Positions 43,589 through 54,960 of a stretch of 64,000 nucleotides of DNA are shown here, one piece after another. A program made the translations under genes and the position numbers. The notes under the pieces are model-generated. The model searched no databases, was not told where the DNA came from, and saw only the letters and a program-made list of their open reading frames with translations. Origin of the DNA: Syngnathus acus (Eukaryota > Chordata > Actinopteri > Syngnathiformes > Syngnathidae); assembly GCF_901709675.1 (NCBI RefSeq), contig NC_051105.1:14518604-14582603 (forward strand), written 5' to 3'. Position 1 is the first letter of the stretch, and every line of letters begins with the position of its first letter.

Positions 43589-44274
43589 CTGAGCAAAATG
43601 AAACAATAGTGAAATGTTACGTCATAAAAAACGAGAAATTACACACAGTGGGACTTTTCAGAATCTTAATTCATTATCGACTTCATTTGCGATCTGGGAC
43701 ATTTGCAAACTTACTCAAATGAATGTAAAAATTCGTGTTCCAGCCTCGGACTAAACATTTACCTTGCATTTATTTGGCGTGTGGTTAAAGAGTATGATAA
43801 AAAAAATACCAAAAAAGATAGTTAAAACACACTTTCTTAAGAAATGACGGCAAGTTACTGTGCAACTTTCATCATTCATTATTATAGTCTCAAAAACAGC
43901 GTACCAATGTGGGAGGAAACCAGAGTACCCAAAACAAACCTTCGCAGGCAAGGAGAGAAAATACAAACTCCAAACAGGAAGGCCAGAAAACCACACTAAA
44001 GTAAAATCAAACTTATTTATATAGCCCTGAATCACAGAAATGTCTCAAAGGTCTTCACGTCTCCACAGTGAAAAATATTAGCAGCATCCCCTGGAGGGTA
44101 AGGAAAAAAAAAAGGATGAAATGAAAAATCTTGAGACAGGTCCGCAGATGGGGGAGGGTGACTGCCCCTTCCAGTGAATTGGTTAGAAAAAGATTAGCAT
44201 TACCGGTAAGCGGCTTGCTAACCATGATTGGCCTGTGAAGATACATAGCCATTGTAATCCACCACGGTCTACTG
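43589..44274. other. ndufv3 intron with SINE and LINE 3'-UTR remnants
   Basis: About 43895-43990 is a decayed V-SINE piece ('TGGGAGGAAACCAGAGTACC'). About 43998-44130 has 'TCAAACTTATTTATATAGCC' and a CCCCTGGAGGG block, like the 3' UTR of a fish LINE. The rest is plain intron. Confidence 0.5.
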
Positions 44275-44686
44275 CAGGGGTGTCAAAATTATTTTTGTCG
44301 CGGGCTGCATCATCGTCATAGTTTGATTCAAAGGGCCATTCAAATTGTCAACCCAAATAAATGTATGAACGTCTCATATTGTGTATATATAGTATAGGCT
44401 ACAAATCAAACTGATGAATAACTAGTTTTCAAAACAGAGACTAATAAAAACTGTTCAAATATTTAAATATGAAATATTGAAATCAAATCAAATATTTAAA
44501 ACTAAAAATTATTTAAAAAATGAATGGTAATAAAAAAAATGCTAACAATATCTCTATTTTTAAAAGTGAAAACAATTTGAAATTTTGGAAATGACATGAA
44601 TTCGATGCACAATTTGTCTTCGCGGGTCACCTAAAATGATGTGGTGGGCCGTATCTGGCCGCCAGGCCTTGACTTTGACACATGTG
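44275..44686 (+). mobile_element. hAT-type MITE (CAGGGGTGTCAAA ends), 412 bp
   Basis: Ends CAGGGGTGTCAAAATTATTT and TTGACTTTGACACATGTG; perfect 8-bp duplication GTCTACTG (44267-44274, 44687-44694). No coding sequence. The element at 61041-63708 is the same family. Confidence 0.88.
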
Positions 44687-44694
44687 GTCTACTG

Positions 44695-44935
44695 GCTCTG
44701 TGATCTTAGTCATAGATAAGGCCATTACTCAAAACAATCTTAAAAATCCAGGTAATGTGCATTTTGGGGCCAGAGCAACCGACATTGAAGCTAACCTTAG
44801 GGAGCTGGCTTGCAACATAACTAGACACCAGCGTAGGACAAATAACATTAGCTATTCGGATACAGTGATACACGTCGGCTGCAATGATACTAGGATAAGG
44901 CAATCAGACATCACAAAATAAAACGAAGCGAAGAG
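44695..44935 (+). pseudogene. L2/CR1 LINE ORF1 fragment (SGNH esterase-like)
   Basis: One open stretch reads VILVIDKAI (family form GDSIVRN), NPGNVHFGARATDIEANLRE and VIHVGCNDTRIRQSDITK. The fold marker VHVGTND of CR1/L2 ORF1 esterase domains appears here as IHVGCND. It would be part of the RNA-packaging ORF1. The hAT MITE at 44275 interrupts its left side. Confidence 0.65.
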
Positions 44936-44939
44936 TCGA

Positions 44940-45775
44940 TCTCTTCCCCTCTGTGAGCCAAGTTGTCTGGGGCTTCATGCTCCTGGGAGGGTCACCCATG
45001 GCAAAAGGGTCCTAGGTGAGGGGCCAGACGAAGCACGGCTCACAAAAAACCCTTATGATGAATACTGGGAATGGAATTCGTTTTCCCCTCGCCCGGATGC
45101 AGGTCACCAGGGCCCCCCACTTGAGCAAGGCTTGGAGTTGGGGCTCGAAGGCGAGCACCTAGTGGCCGGGCCTTCGCCCGTACAGCCCCAAAAGGAAAAC
45201 ATGGGTCCCCCTTCCCATGGGCTCGCCACCTGTGGGAGGTGCAAAAGGGGTTAGGTGCTAAGTGAGCTGGGCGGCAGACAAAGGCGGGGACCTTGGTGGT
45301 CCGATCCCCGGCTGCAGAAGCTGGCTCTTGGCATCAGGACACCCTAGGCCGCAGTTCGATGATCGACTTTGTAGTCATGTCATCGGATTTGCTGCTGCAT
45401 GGTTTGGACACTCGGGTGAAGAGAGAGTTGGAGCTGTCAACTGATCACCACCTGGTGGTGGGTTGGCTCTGATGGAGGGGGAAGATGCCGGTCCAACCTT
45501 GCAGACCCACACGTACTGTGTGGGTCTGCTGGGAACGTCTGGCAGAATCTCCTGTCAGAAAGAGCTTCAACTTCCACCTTCAGCAGAGCTTTTTCCACGT
45601 CGGGGGACATTGAGTCTGACTGGACTATGTTCCGTGCCTCCATTGTTGAGGCGGAAAAGGTTCACGTTGTGAGGAGCCAGATGAGGTGGCTCGGGCATAT
45701 CATCAGGATGCCTTCTGGACTCCTCCCCGGGGAGGTGTTCCGGGCATGTCCCACTGCCAAGAGACCCCATGGACA
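44940..45775 (+). mobile_element. RTE-like LINE, internally deleted
   Basis: It has the 5' leader, a short endonuclease-side part matching 55510-55600 and 56160-56560 (GCCGCAGTTCGATGATCGAC, 'STDHHLVV' region), and then jumps within FRASIVEAE to VRSQMRWLGHIIRMPSG, the carboxyl end seen at 59262-59350. The RT is therefore deleted. It joins an L2 fragment at about 45775 without a visible tail. Confidence 0.72.
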
Positions 45776-46020
45776 CTCTACTGAGACAACCCTTACTAAA
45801 GTGACTGCCCTTCTCATAACTATGGATTTTCACACCTTTCACCTCCTATTACTCGATCTTAGTAGTGCCTTTGAGACCGTCAGTGATAACATACTAATAG
45901 AACATCTGGAAAAGTGTGTTGGTATTTCAGGCTCAAGCCTTTGCTGGTTTAGTTCTTACTTCTCAGAGAGAACACACTGTGTAATCCATGGCAATGTAAC
46001 TTCTGAGCTCAGAAATATTA
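45776..46020 (+). pseudogene. L2-clade RT fragment (palm A region)
   Basis: Reads STETTLTKVTALLITMD, LLLLDLSSAFETVSDNILIE and HGNVTSELRNI. The frame is cut at a TA (46019-46020) by a Tc1-like element. The next expected residues (CGVPQGSVLG) are found at about 48978. Confidence 0.82.
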
Positions 46021-46504
46021 CAGTCGTATGCAAAGGTTTGGGCACCCCTGATCATTTTCAAGATTTTCCTTTATAAATCATTGGTTGTTCGGATCAGCAA
46101 TTTCAGTTAAATATACCATGTAGCAGACAAACACAGTGATATTTGAGAAGTGAAATGAAGTTTATAGGATTTACAGAAAGTAAGCAATCATTACTTAAAC
46201 AAAAGTAGGCAGGTGCATAAATTTGGGCACCCCAACAGAAAAATTACATCAATATTTAGTAGATCCTCCTTTTGCAGAAATAACAGCCTCTAAACGCTTC
46301 CTATAGCTTCCAATGAGAGTCTGGATTCTGGTTGAAGATATTTTGACCATTCTTCTTTACAAAACATCTCCAGTTCAGGGTATTTAAGGTGGCCAGTTGC
46401 AAGCTGTCCACTTTGCATCTTCTCTGAAGAGTGGTAACATGGGAGCCTCAAAACAACTGACAAATGACCTGAAAACAAAGACAGTTCAACATCATGGTTT
46501 AGGG

Positions 46505-47381
46505 CAGTCCTTCTCAAATAGTGGGGCGATACCAAGGGGGGCGCATGTGACACCAGGAAACATGCTTTTCTTTTGGCTGTACTAGATTAAAGGGTAATTA
46601 GACATCCACTGCAGTAGGTGGGAGTGGCGGTATCACTGTAAGTGTGTGCGCAAGGAGTATTCACTCTACATAGAAGAGCGCACGGAACATATCCACATAC
46701 AGCACAGACAGAGCAAGCGATAAAAGGTGCAGTGGGACACCATGGAAAAATATTTAACAGGGTTAAAAAGAACGGCGGAGAGAGACGGGGATAAGAGAAT
46801 TGAGAGTGACACGAAAGCTAAGACAAGGAAGTATGACGAAGCGTACGTAGCGCTCGGCTTCAGTGTGACTACGATGGGAGATGAGGAAAGACCGGTGTGT
46901 TTACTGTGCTTTACAATGTTGGCAGCGGACAGTATGAAGCCAAATAAATTAAGGCGAAACTTAGTCATTGCACCCCAATCACGTTGATAAGATGCTTGAG
47001 GTTTTTCAGCGAAAACGGGCTGAATATTGCCAACAATCGTCCCACTTTGTGAATGCTACTTCAGTCAATCAGCAAACACTGTAAGCATCATATAAAGCAG
47101 CGTACCAAATTTCTCAGTGCAAAAAAAAAAACAACGCACCATTGTAGAAGAGCTGATACTCCCTGCAGCCGTGGACATGGTCTTTGTCATACTGCCTCAT
47201 TTTGATTAAAAAAACAGCACAAATCGTTTTATTTATTTTTGTTTGTAGGTTAAAATGTTTTATATATTGTGCTCCTGAGTTAATGTTGCTGATTACTTTG
47301 AAGTGAATATTATTTATTGCTGTTATTTAATTTAATATTATGTATGTATGATTATTTTATTGTATTATTTTCAGCATAAAG
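46505..47381 (+). mobile_element. hAT element, right end lost
   Basis: Left end CAGTCCTTCTCAAATAGTGG is hAT-like. It contains the transposase start at 46742. A SINE abuts at 47382 and no right terminus is seen. Confidence 0.68.
46742..46985 (+). pseudogene. hAT (ZBED5-like) transposase amino end
   Basis: Reads MEKYLTGLKRTAERDGD, a basic linker, then YDEAYVALGFSVTTMGDEER, PVCLLCFTMLAADSMKPNKL RR. This is the BED-finger pattern of Charlie/ZBED5-type hAT proteins, with the two cysteines (CLLC) but with the histidine end frameshifted. The rest is deleted or unreadable. Confidence 0.75.
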
Positions 47382-47597
47382 TTAAAGTCCCAATGATCGT
47401 CACGCACACATCTGGCTGTGGTGAAATTTGTCCTCTGCATTTAACCTATCCCCGTGTGATTTTGATCCATCCCCTGGGGGAGAGGGGAGCAGTGAACAGC
47501 AGCGGTGCCGCGCTCGGGAATCATTTGATGATCTAACCCACCAATTCCAACCCTTAAGCAGGGAGGCAATGGGTCCCATTTTTATTGTCTTGGCAGT
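47382..47597 (-). mobile_element. tRNA-derived SINE, 5'-truncated
   Basis: Same family as 22595-22954; tail and body are present, and the tRNA-like head is missing. Confidence 0.8.
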
Positions 47598-47701
47598 TGG
47601 TCAAGAATGTTTAGAGTTTAAATAATCAATTTGTTTTTTAATTTCAGGCAAAGTGATGCACATTGAATCCGTTCTGTTCCAGAGTAAAAAACAATGTTCA
47701 A

Positions 47702-48318
47702 AGTCAAAGTCAGCTTTATTGTCAACCTCTTCACATGCCAAGACACACAAAGAAATCGAAATTACGTTTCCACTATCCCACGGTGACAAGACATAGTACA
47801 CGACATACATACAAGCAAACAACACAAAATAAAAACAAGAAGGCACAAACAATGAATAATAAGAGTGATGAATAAATAATAAATAAACAAATAACACAAT
47901 AAATAATAAATAAGAGGAGCAAAACGGAGCAAGTGTGCATACAGCAGACAGTCAGAATATAGCGCAAAAGTACAGGACGCTACGCAGAAGGGGGGAGAGA
48001 GTTCAGGATCCTAACAGCCTGGAGTACGAAGCTGTTGGTGAGTCTGGTGGTGCGGGAGCGCAGGCTCCTGTACCTCTTCCCAGAGGGCAGAAGATCGAAC
48101 AAAGAGTGAGCGGGGTGACTCACATCACTCACAATCGTGGTCGCCTTGCGGGTGAGATGGGAGGTGTAAATGTCCTTCAAGGAGGGGAGTGAAGCACCAA
48201 TAATCTTACCAGCCGTGTTCACTATGCGCTGGAGGGCCTTCATGTTGTAGTCAGTGCAGCTACCACCCCAAACAGCAATACAGCTGGAGAGGACGCTCAG
48301 TATCAGCAGATTCTTGCG
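47702..48318 (-). mobile_element. Rex1-like LINE, 5'-truncated insertion
   Basis: The 617-bp insertion carries the RT carboxyl end on the minus strand (LLILSVLSSCIAVW, LQRIVNTAGKIIGASLP, HSLFDLLPSGKRYR) and the LINE 3' UTR to a (GACTTT)n-type tail. It is flanked by a perfect 12-bp duplication AACAATGTTCAA (47690-47701, 48319-48330), typical of target-primed reverse transcription. Confidence 0.9.
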
Positions 48319-48336
48319 AACAATGTTCAAGAATCA

Positions 48337-48612
48337 GTGACAAAGTTGAAGCTGTGCAGGGGTTTGAGACTTCAACAAGACAACGACCCCAAACACTGCT
48401 CAACTTCTACTAAGGCATTCAAGCAAAGGAACAAGTACAACATTCTGGAATGGACATCTCAGTCCCCAGACCTGAATATTATTGAAAATCTGTGGTGTGA
48501 TTTAAAGCGGGCTGCTCGGAAATCATCAAACCTGACTGAACTTGAGATGTTTTGTCAAGAAGAATGGTCTAAAATACCTTCAACCAGAACCCAGACTCAA
48601 TGGAAGCTATAA
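48337..48612 (+). pseudogene. Tc1-like transposase carboxyl end
   Basis: Reads LQQDNDPKHCSTSTKAF (second Asp), LEWTSQSPDLNIIENLW (Glu), then LTELEMFCQEEWSKIPSTRT and a stop. The front two thirds are gone. The same end in reverse lies at 46290-46400. Confidence 0.85.
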
Positions 48613-48967
48613 GAAGTGTTTAGAGGCTGTTATTTCTGCAAAAGACGGATCTACTAAATATTGACATCATTTTTCTGTTGGGGTGCCCAAATTTATGGAC
48701 CTCCCTACTTTTGTTTAAGTGATGATTGCAGACTTTCTGCAAATCTTATAAACATCATTTCAGTTCTCAAATTGATTGATTGATTGATTGATTGAATATT
48801 TATTGATCCCCAGGGGTGTGTTTCTCTGCTATATGATATATTTAACTGAAATTGCTGATCCGAAAAACCAATGATTTATAAAGAACAATCTTGAAAATGA
48901 TCAAGGGTGCCCAAACATTTTTTTTTTTTTTAACCTTTATTTACCCAGGCAAACAATTAAGAACAAG

Positions 48968-49053
48968 CTTTTGCATACATGTGGTGTCCCACAGGGATCG
49001 GTACTTGATTAAGAACAGTGGGGAAATGGGGGATCTATACTGTTCAGCATCTA
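48968..49053 (+). pseudogene. L2-clade RT fragment (CGVPQGSVL) and short filler
   Basis: About 48978-49008 encodes the short conserved RT block TCGVPQGSVL, which continues the frame left at 46018. The remainder up to 49053 is unplaced. The next L2 part is at 52053. Confidence 0.7.
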
Positions 49054-49229
49054 CAAACTGGGTTCGGTTGAAGTTGGGAAATTGTGTAAAATGTAAATAA
49101 AAACCAAATACAATGATTTGAAAATCGTTTTCAACCTATATTCAATTGAATACACAACAAAGACAACAAATGTAATGCTCAAACTCATAAACTTTATTTA
49201 ATTTTTCAAAAAATAATTAACTTAGAATT

Positions 49230-50338
49230 TCATGGCTGCAACACGTGCAGTAGAAGTTGAGAAAGGGCATGTTTACCACTTTGTTACATCACCTTTGCTT
49301 TTAATAACACTCAATAAACATTTTGGAAGAGAGGAGACTAATTCTCTTAGCTTCTCATGTGGAATTCTTTCCTATTCTTGCTTGATGAACCGCTTCAGTT
49401 GTTCAACAGTCCGGAGTCTTCCCTGTCGTATTTTACGCTTCATAATGCGCCACACATTTTCAATGGGAGACAGGTCAGGACTGCAAGCGGGCCAGGGGAG
49501 AACCTGGTCTCTTTTACTTCGAAGCCACGCTGTTGTAACACGTGCAGAATCTGGCTTGGCATTATCTTGCTGAAATAAGTAGCGGCGGCCATGAAAAAGA
49601 CGTCACTTGGATGGCAGCATATGTTGCTCCAAAATCTGTATGTACTTTTCAACATTTATGTTGCCTTCACAGAAATGTAAGTCACCCATGCCATGGGAAC
49701 TAATGCACTCCCATACCATCACTGATGCTGGCTTTTGAACTTTGCGTTGATAACAGTCCGGATGGTATGCTTCCTCTTTGGTCCGGAGGATACGACGTCC
49801 AGTGTTTCCAAAAACAATTTGAAAAGTGGACTCATCAGACCAAAAAACACTTTTCCATTGTGCATCAGTCCATTTTACATGAGCTCGGGCCCAGAGAACC
49901 AGGCAGCGTTTCTGGATGTTGTTCATAAACGGCTTTTGCTTTGCATTGTAGAGTTTTAACCCGCACTTACTGATGTAGTGACGAACTGTATTTACTGAGT
50001 GTGGTTTTCTGAAGTTTTCCTGAGCCTATTTGGTGATATCCTTTATACACTCATGTCGGTTTTTAAGGCATGAGGGATCGAAGGTCACGGTCATTCAGTC
50101 TTGGTTTCCGGCCGAGCCGCTTACGTTCAGTGATTTCACCAGATTCTCTGAACCTTTTGATGATATTATGGACCGTAGATGTTGAAATCCCTAAATTCCT
50201 GGCAATTTTGCTTTGAGAAATGTTGTTCTTAAACTGTTCAACTATTTTCTCACGCAGTTGTGGACAAATTGGTGAACCTCGCCCCATCCTTGCTTGTGAA
50301 TGACTGAGCATATTTGGGGAGGCTCCTTTTATACCCAA
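49230..50338 (-). pseudogene. Tc1-like transposase pseudogene
   Basis: Minus strand: the start MGIKGASPNMLSHSQARMGR, first helix-turn-helix (REKIVEQFKNNISQSKIARN, STVHNIIKRF), RLGRKPRLNDRDLRSL, then a frameshift. MNNIQKRCLVLWARAHVKWT, FWSDESTFQ, FQQDNAKPDS and CSPDLSPIENVW follow, then FIKQE with a TAG and ERIPHEKLRE. Several frame changes are present. The PH of the second catalytic block reads PD. The TAG is shared with the copy at 29517. Confidence 0.85.
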
Positions 50339-50597
50339 TCATGGTACCCACCTGTTCCCAATTAGCCTGATCACATGTGGGATGTTCCAAATAGGTACTT
50401 GATGAGCTTTTCACAGCTTTCTCAGTATTTTTTGCCACCTTTCCCAACTTCTACTGGACATGTTGCAGCCATGAAATTACAAGTTAATTATTATTTGGCA
50501 AAAAACAATTAAGTTTATCAGTTTGAACGATAAATATGTTGTCTTTGCAGTGTATTCAATTGAATATGGGAAGGAGAAAGATTTTCAAATTGTTGTA

Positions 50598-51994
50598 CCG
50601 TATTTTTTGGACTAAAATTCGCTCCGGAATATAGGTCGCATTAGCCATAAAATGCACAATAACGTGAAAGAAATCATATGTACGTATTATATACCGTAAT
50701 TTTCGGACTATAAGTCGCTCCGGAGTGTAAGTCGCCTCAGCTATAAAATGCCCAAAAAAGTGAAAAAAAACATATATAAGTCGCTCCGGAGTATAAGTCG
50801 CATTTTGGGGGGCAATTTATTCGACAAAATCCAACACCAAGAACAGTCATGAACGAGCAACAACAGGCTAAACGATAGGTATGCTAACGTGACATAAACA
50901 CAAACTAAGAGCTGAGAACGGCCCTGACGTAAAATTCAGAGTTATTCAAAAAACTATTACATAAATAACACGTTAATAAAACCATCTGCGTCACTCCAAT
51001 TCATTAAATCCATCAATCGTCCTTTGTCAACAATGCGTGCGCGCCGCTGACGGCTCTTGCACTTCAAAATATTCCACAGGCCCATATAACGATATATAAA
51101 TTATATATCAAATAACTATTATATAAGCAATAATGTTATCAAACCATCTGTGCACTCTAAATCATTAAATCCATCGATCAAATTCCTCGCCCTTTGTCAA
51201 CAACGCCGCGCGTGCGCCCTGACGTCAGCCTCGTCGTTATTCCACAGATCTACTATATAACTATATATTGTAGCGTTAACAAAGTTCAAGGAAAGACGTG
51301 GGTTTGGTAAACGGCTCTTTATTTAAGAAAATAAACTTCCAGGCGTGTGGCGGCGTGGACTTCCAACCACGGAAGTGGAAGAGAGCTCCATAGCATAGGA
51401 CCGGGCGTGCGTAAAAGCCATGACCGAGCCCCATCCACCGTCCCCGGACAGCCACCCGGCCGAGCGCCGGCCCTCGACTTCCATCCACGGAGGTGAAAGA
51501 CAGCTCGGTAGAGTAGGACCGGGCGTGCGTAAAAGCATTGTCCGAGCCCCATCCACCGTCCCTGGACAGCCACCCGGCCAAGCGCCGGCCCCAGACTTCC
51601 ATCCACGGAGGTTAAAGAGAGCTCCGTAGAGTAGGACCGGGCGTGCGTAAAAGCCATAATAGTTTTTCAAACCTTCTGTGTCACTCCAAATCATGAAATC
51701 CTTCAAACTCTTCGTCCTCCATGTCACTTACAAACAAAGCCGCTAATGATGCCGGTAGTAAATCCCGTGATCAATCTTGGTCCTTTTTGTAAACAACCGC
51801 CGCGCCACGCCGCGCCGCACTGCTGACGTCACTTGAAATTCAAATTACAGTAATCCCTTGCTACATCGCGGTTTCACTTTTTTTTTTGTTTGAAAATTTT
51901 TGAAAAAATACACATATAAGTCGCTCCTCAGTATAAGTCGCCCCCCTACCCAATCTATGAAAAGAACCGCGACTTATAGTCCGAAAATTACGGT
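50598..51994 (+). mobile_element. TA-flanked DNA element (CCGTAATTTTCGG family), simplest copy
   Basis: The right end is ...CCGAAAATTACGG then TA; on the left there are two successive starts, CCGTATTTTTTGGACT (50598) and CCGTAATTTTCGGACT (50694), each after a TA, so one copy landed in the other's end. About 51360-51660 holds tandem units of about 125 bp ('GGACCGGGCGTGCGTAAAAG' three times). No transposase. It shows what the family looks like without large insertions. Confidence 0.82.
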
Positions 51995-52052
51995 ATTTTG
52001 TTTTTATTTACATTTTACACAATTTCCCAACTTCAACCGAATCCGGTTTGTA

Positions 52053-52240
52053 CTTGTTTCTTTGACATTATACGAAAATAAAAATAGTTTTTATTGTTAT
52101 GCAGATGATACCCAATTCTATACGCCGTTGGAAATAACAAATCCACGTAATTGCTGTAATCTTAAAGTGGGTCTTGCTGAGATTAAACAATGGATGTTTT
52201 TCAATGTATTACTTCTTAACCCAGATAAACTTCAACCATG
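52053..52240 (+). pseudogene. L2-clade RT fragment (YADD region)
   Basis: Reads NSFYCYADDTQFYTPLEITN (palm C YADD), CCNLKVGLAEIKQWM and LLNPDK, matching the block at 23000-23130. It is the last piece of the L2 copy seen at 45776 and 48978. Confidence 0.82.
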
Positions 52241-52277
52241 ATAAAACCTGTGAAAATTGATAAAGAGTTGATAACTC

Positions 52278-52385
52278 TATGTCAGGGGATGGATTAAAAT
52301 CACACGGGGAATGGGTTAAATGCAGAGGACAAATTTCACCACACCCAGGTGTGTGTGTGACGATCATTGGGACTTTAACCTTTTT
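52278..52385 (+). mobile_element. tRNA-derived SINE, tail only
   Basis: Plus-strand tail of the SINE family ('GCAGAGGACAAATTTCACCA', 'GACGATCATTGGGACTTTAA'). Confidence 0.8.
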
Positions 52386-54960
52386 TAACCTTTAACTGGC
52401 CCTGCTCGTCATCAGCACCTTTTTAAGGACACGATTCTGAGTCTTGATAAATGATAATTCATTAACCATTGTTCTGGGTGATCTCAACAGGGCGAACCTC
52501 GCACACGAACTCCCCAGATACAGACAGCACGTAACGTGTCCCACCAGAGGGGCACAGACTCTGGACCACTGCTACACCGTGATCAAGGATGCATACCACT
52601 CTGCGGCTCGTGCAGCTTTAGGACTCTCGGACCACTGTCTAGTTCATCTGATCCCGGCCTACAGGCAGAAACCGAAAACTTCTAAGCCTGTGGTGAGGAC
52701 TGTGAGGAAGTGGACAGTGGAGTCAAGGCAGGACCTCCAAGCCTGCTTTGACTGCACCGATTGGGGAGTTTTCGAAGCTGCAACTTCAGACTTGCATGAA
52801 CTCACTGACACGGTCACATCATACATCGGTTTTTGTGAGGATCTGTGTGTGCAGACTAAGACCTTCTGCACGTACAACAACGACAAACCTTGGTTTACAC
52901 CGAACCTCAGGAGGCTGCGCAAAGTCAAGGAGGAGGCCTACAGGAACGGCGACCGCGACCTGTTCAGGCAGACCAGAAACACACTGAACCAAGAGGTCAG
53001 GAAAGCCAGGAGGTGTTACGGGGAGAACCTGAAGAGACACCTCTCTGCCAATCCTGATCCCTCAACAGTGTGGAAAGGTCTGCAGAGCATCACGGGCTAC
53101 AAGAAACGAACCCCCCGTCCTGTGGAGAGCCCAAGGCTTGCTAACCAGCTAAACGAGTTCTACTGCAGGTTTGATCGGTCCTCCCACACAACGGGACTTC
53201 CTGCAGCACAATCTACATACTCACCTCTCCCCACAACTGCCCTGTCCACACCTCTATCATCGTTGTCACCCACTCTCTCTCTTGCAGAGGCCGCGCCCGC
53301 ACTCCAGATCCGCGAGGAGGAAGTGCGCCAGATGTTCCGGAGACAAAAGACCAGGAAGGCACCGGGCCCAGACGGCGTGTCACCTTCCTGCTTGGAAGTC
53401 TGCGTTGAGCAGCTGGCGCCCACCTTTGCACGGATCTTCAACCGTTCTCTGGAGCTGTGTGAGGTGCCCTCGTGCTTCAAGAGCTCCACCATCGTTCCAG
53501 TGGCCAAGAAGCCCGCCATCACAGGTTTGAATGACTATAGACCTGTCGCACTGACATCTGTGGTCATGAAATCTTTCGAGAGGTTAGTGCTGAACCACCT
53601 GAAGGAGGTCACGGGCCCCCTGCTTGACCCCCTCCAGTTTGCCTACCGAGCAAACAGGTCAGTGGATGATGCGGTCAACATGGGACTGCACTACATCCTG
53701 CACCACCTGGACACCCCAGGAACGTACGCCAGGATCCTGTTCGTGGACTTCAGCTCGGCGTTCAACACCATCGCTCCTGACATCCTCCAACAGAAGCTCA
53801 TCCAGCTTGCGGTGCCTGCCTCCACCTGTCAGTGGATCACCAGCTTCCTGACCAACAGGAGACAGCGTGTGAGGCTGGGGGGCATCACATCTGACACCCG
53901 GACCACCAATACTGGAGCCCCTCAGGGGTGCGTTCTCTCCCCACTGCTCTTCTCTCTCTACACCAACGATTTCTCCTCAGGTGACTCTCCTGTGAAGCTC
54001 CTGAAGTATGCTGACGACACCACTCTCATCGGACTGATCCAGGACGGTGATGAGACTGCGTACAGACAGGAGGTGGAGCGGCTGGTCCACTGGTGCAGCC
54101 AAAACCATCTGGAGCTGAACCCGCTCAAGACCGTGGAGATGACAGTGGATTTCAGGCGAGACCCTTCACCACTTTTACCCCTCACTATCCGCAGTAATAC
54201 TATTCTCTCCACAGACACCTTCAAGTTCCTGGGAACCACAATCTCTCGGGACCTGAAATGGACCGGCCACATAGACTCTGTCCGGAAGAATGCCCAGCAG
54301 AGGCTGTACTTCCTGAGACAGCTCAAGAAGTTCAACCTGCCGCGAGAGCTTCTGAAGACCTTCTACACTGCCATCATCCAGTCTGTCCTCTGCACCTCCA
54401 TCACTGTCTGGTTTGGATCGGCCTCCAAACAAGACATGCACAGACTGCAACGGACAATCTGGACTGCAGAAAAGATCATTGGAATCAACCTCCCATCTAT
54501 CCAAGACTTGTACCTGTCCAGGACCAGGAAACGTGCAAGGAACATCTCTACAGACCCTTCTCACCCAGGTTGCAGTCTGTTTGAACTACTCCCCTCCGGA
54601 CGGCGTTACAGAGCTCGGTACGCCAAAACCAGCAGACACAGCTTCTTCCCCCGGGCTGTTGCTCTGATGAACTCACACCACTCTTAGAGTCTCAGAGTCA
54701 TTACTGTGCAATAACATCCTGCTCTCCACACCTTTTTTGAATTTGTCTACACTGTTTGTACTATGTGTCCTCTCTGCATCCATTGCAGCCTGGTCATCCT
54801 GGAAGAGGGACCTTCCCATCTGTGGTCTCTTCTCAAGGTTTCTCATTTCCCCTAGCTGGAATTTTTCCTTGCCCTTTTGGGAGTTTAAGATCAGGGGATG
54901 TTTGAGAATATTTGCCATTTTTCACATGTCCTGAGTGTTGTTAGTCACCTAAATGTTGAA
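52386..54960 (+). mobile_element. Rex1-like LINE, 5'-truncated, RT intact
   Basis: It starts within the endonuclease and runs through the whole RT to a 3' UTR of about 270 bp with a 'GCATCCATTGCAGCCTGGTC' block. Most of the APE domain is missing, so it cannot move on its own, yet the RT frame is unbroken. Confidence 0.82.
52444..54687 (+). CDS. Rex1-like LINE endonuclease end plus reverse transcriptase, 747 codons open
   Basis: The frame has no stop from 52444 to 54687. In order: end of the APE endonuclease ([10 protein letters not shown] near residue 12, LDHCYT near 41, [11 protein letters not shown] near 60), a basic linker ([14 protein letters not shown], about 140), [14 protein letters not shown] (about 303), [19 protein letters not shown] (about 360), palm [11 protein letters not shown] (about 432), [13 protein letters not shown] (about 493), palm [11 protein letters not shown] (about 521), [39 protein letters not shown] and [12 protein letters not shown]. 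It lacks the first two thirds of the endonuclease. Compared with the element at 5066 it keeps the standard YADD. The start codon is arbitrary because the true 5' end is missing. Confidence 0.88.
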   Translation: MINDNSLTIVLGDLNRANLAHELPRYRQHVTCPTRGAQTLDHCYTVIKDAYHSAARAALGLSDHCLVHLIPAYRQKPKTSKPVVRTVRKWTVESRQDLQACFDCTDWGVFEAATSDLHELTDTVTSYIGFCEDLCVQTKTFCTYNNDKPWFTPNLRRLRKVKEEAYRNGDRDLFRQTRNTLNQEVRKARRCYGENLKRHLSANPDPSTVWKGLQSITGYKKRTPRPVESPRLANQLNEFYCRFDRSSHTTGLPAAQSTYSPLPTTALSTPLSSLSPTLSLAEAAPALQIREEEVRQMFRRQKTRKAPGPDGVSPSCLEVCVEQLAPTFARIFNRSLELCEVPSCFKSSTIVPVAKKPAITGLNDYRPVALTSVVMKSFERLVLNHLKEVTGPLLDPLQFAYRANRSVDDAVNMGLHYILHHLDTPGTYARILFVDFSSAFNTIAPDILQQKLIQLAVPASTCQWITSFLTNRRQRVRLGGITSDTRTTNTGAPQGCVLSPLLFSLYTNDFSSGDSPVKLLKYADDTTLIGLIQDGDETAYRQEVERLVHWCSQNHLELNPLKTVEMTVDFRRDPSPLLPLTIRSNTILSTDTFKFLGTTISRDLKWTGHIDSVRKNAQQRLYFLRQLKKFNLPRELLKTFYTAIIQSVLCTSITVWFGSASKQDMHRLQRTIWTAEKIIGINLPSIQDLYLSRTRKRARNISTDPSHPGCSLFELLPSGRRYRARYAKTSRHSFFPRAVALMNSHHS

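Larger units (their letters stand above)
46021..48967. mobile_element. Foldback-like Tc1 derivative with cargo
   Basis: Left end CAGTCGTATGCAAAGGTTTG after a TA; right end near 48918-48967 is its inverse, broken by a short T-rich insertion. The left 380 bp are the mirror image of 48540-48918, and both contain the last codons of the transposase, so the element has two inverted 3' halves. Inside are a hAT piece, a SINE, a Rex1-like tail and one transposase end (48337-48612). Confidence 0.7.
49054..52050 (-). mobile_element. Tc1-like transposon, complete ends, split by a DNA element
   Basis: Ends CAAACTGGGTTCGGTTGAAG and CCGAATCCGGTTTG are inverted and flanked by TA (49052-49053, 52051-52052), within L2 sequence. 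A TA-flanked element (50598-51994) is inserted near its 5' end. Removing that gives a Tc1 of about 1.6 kb. Confidence 0.87.

Noticed and set aside
42508-43722. Plus-strand open frames opposite ndufv3 exon 3
   Set aside because: They are shadows of the long minus-strand exon; they lack splice signals and family resemblance.
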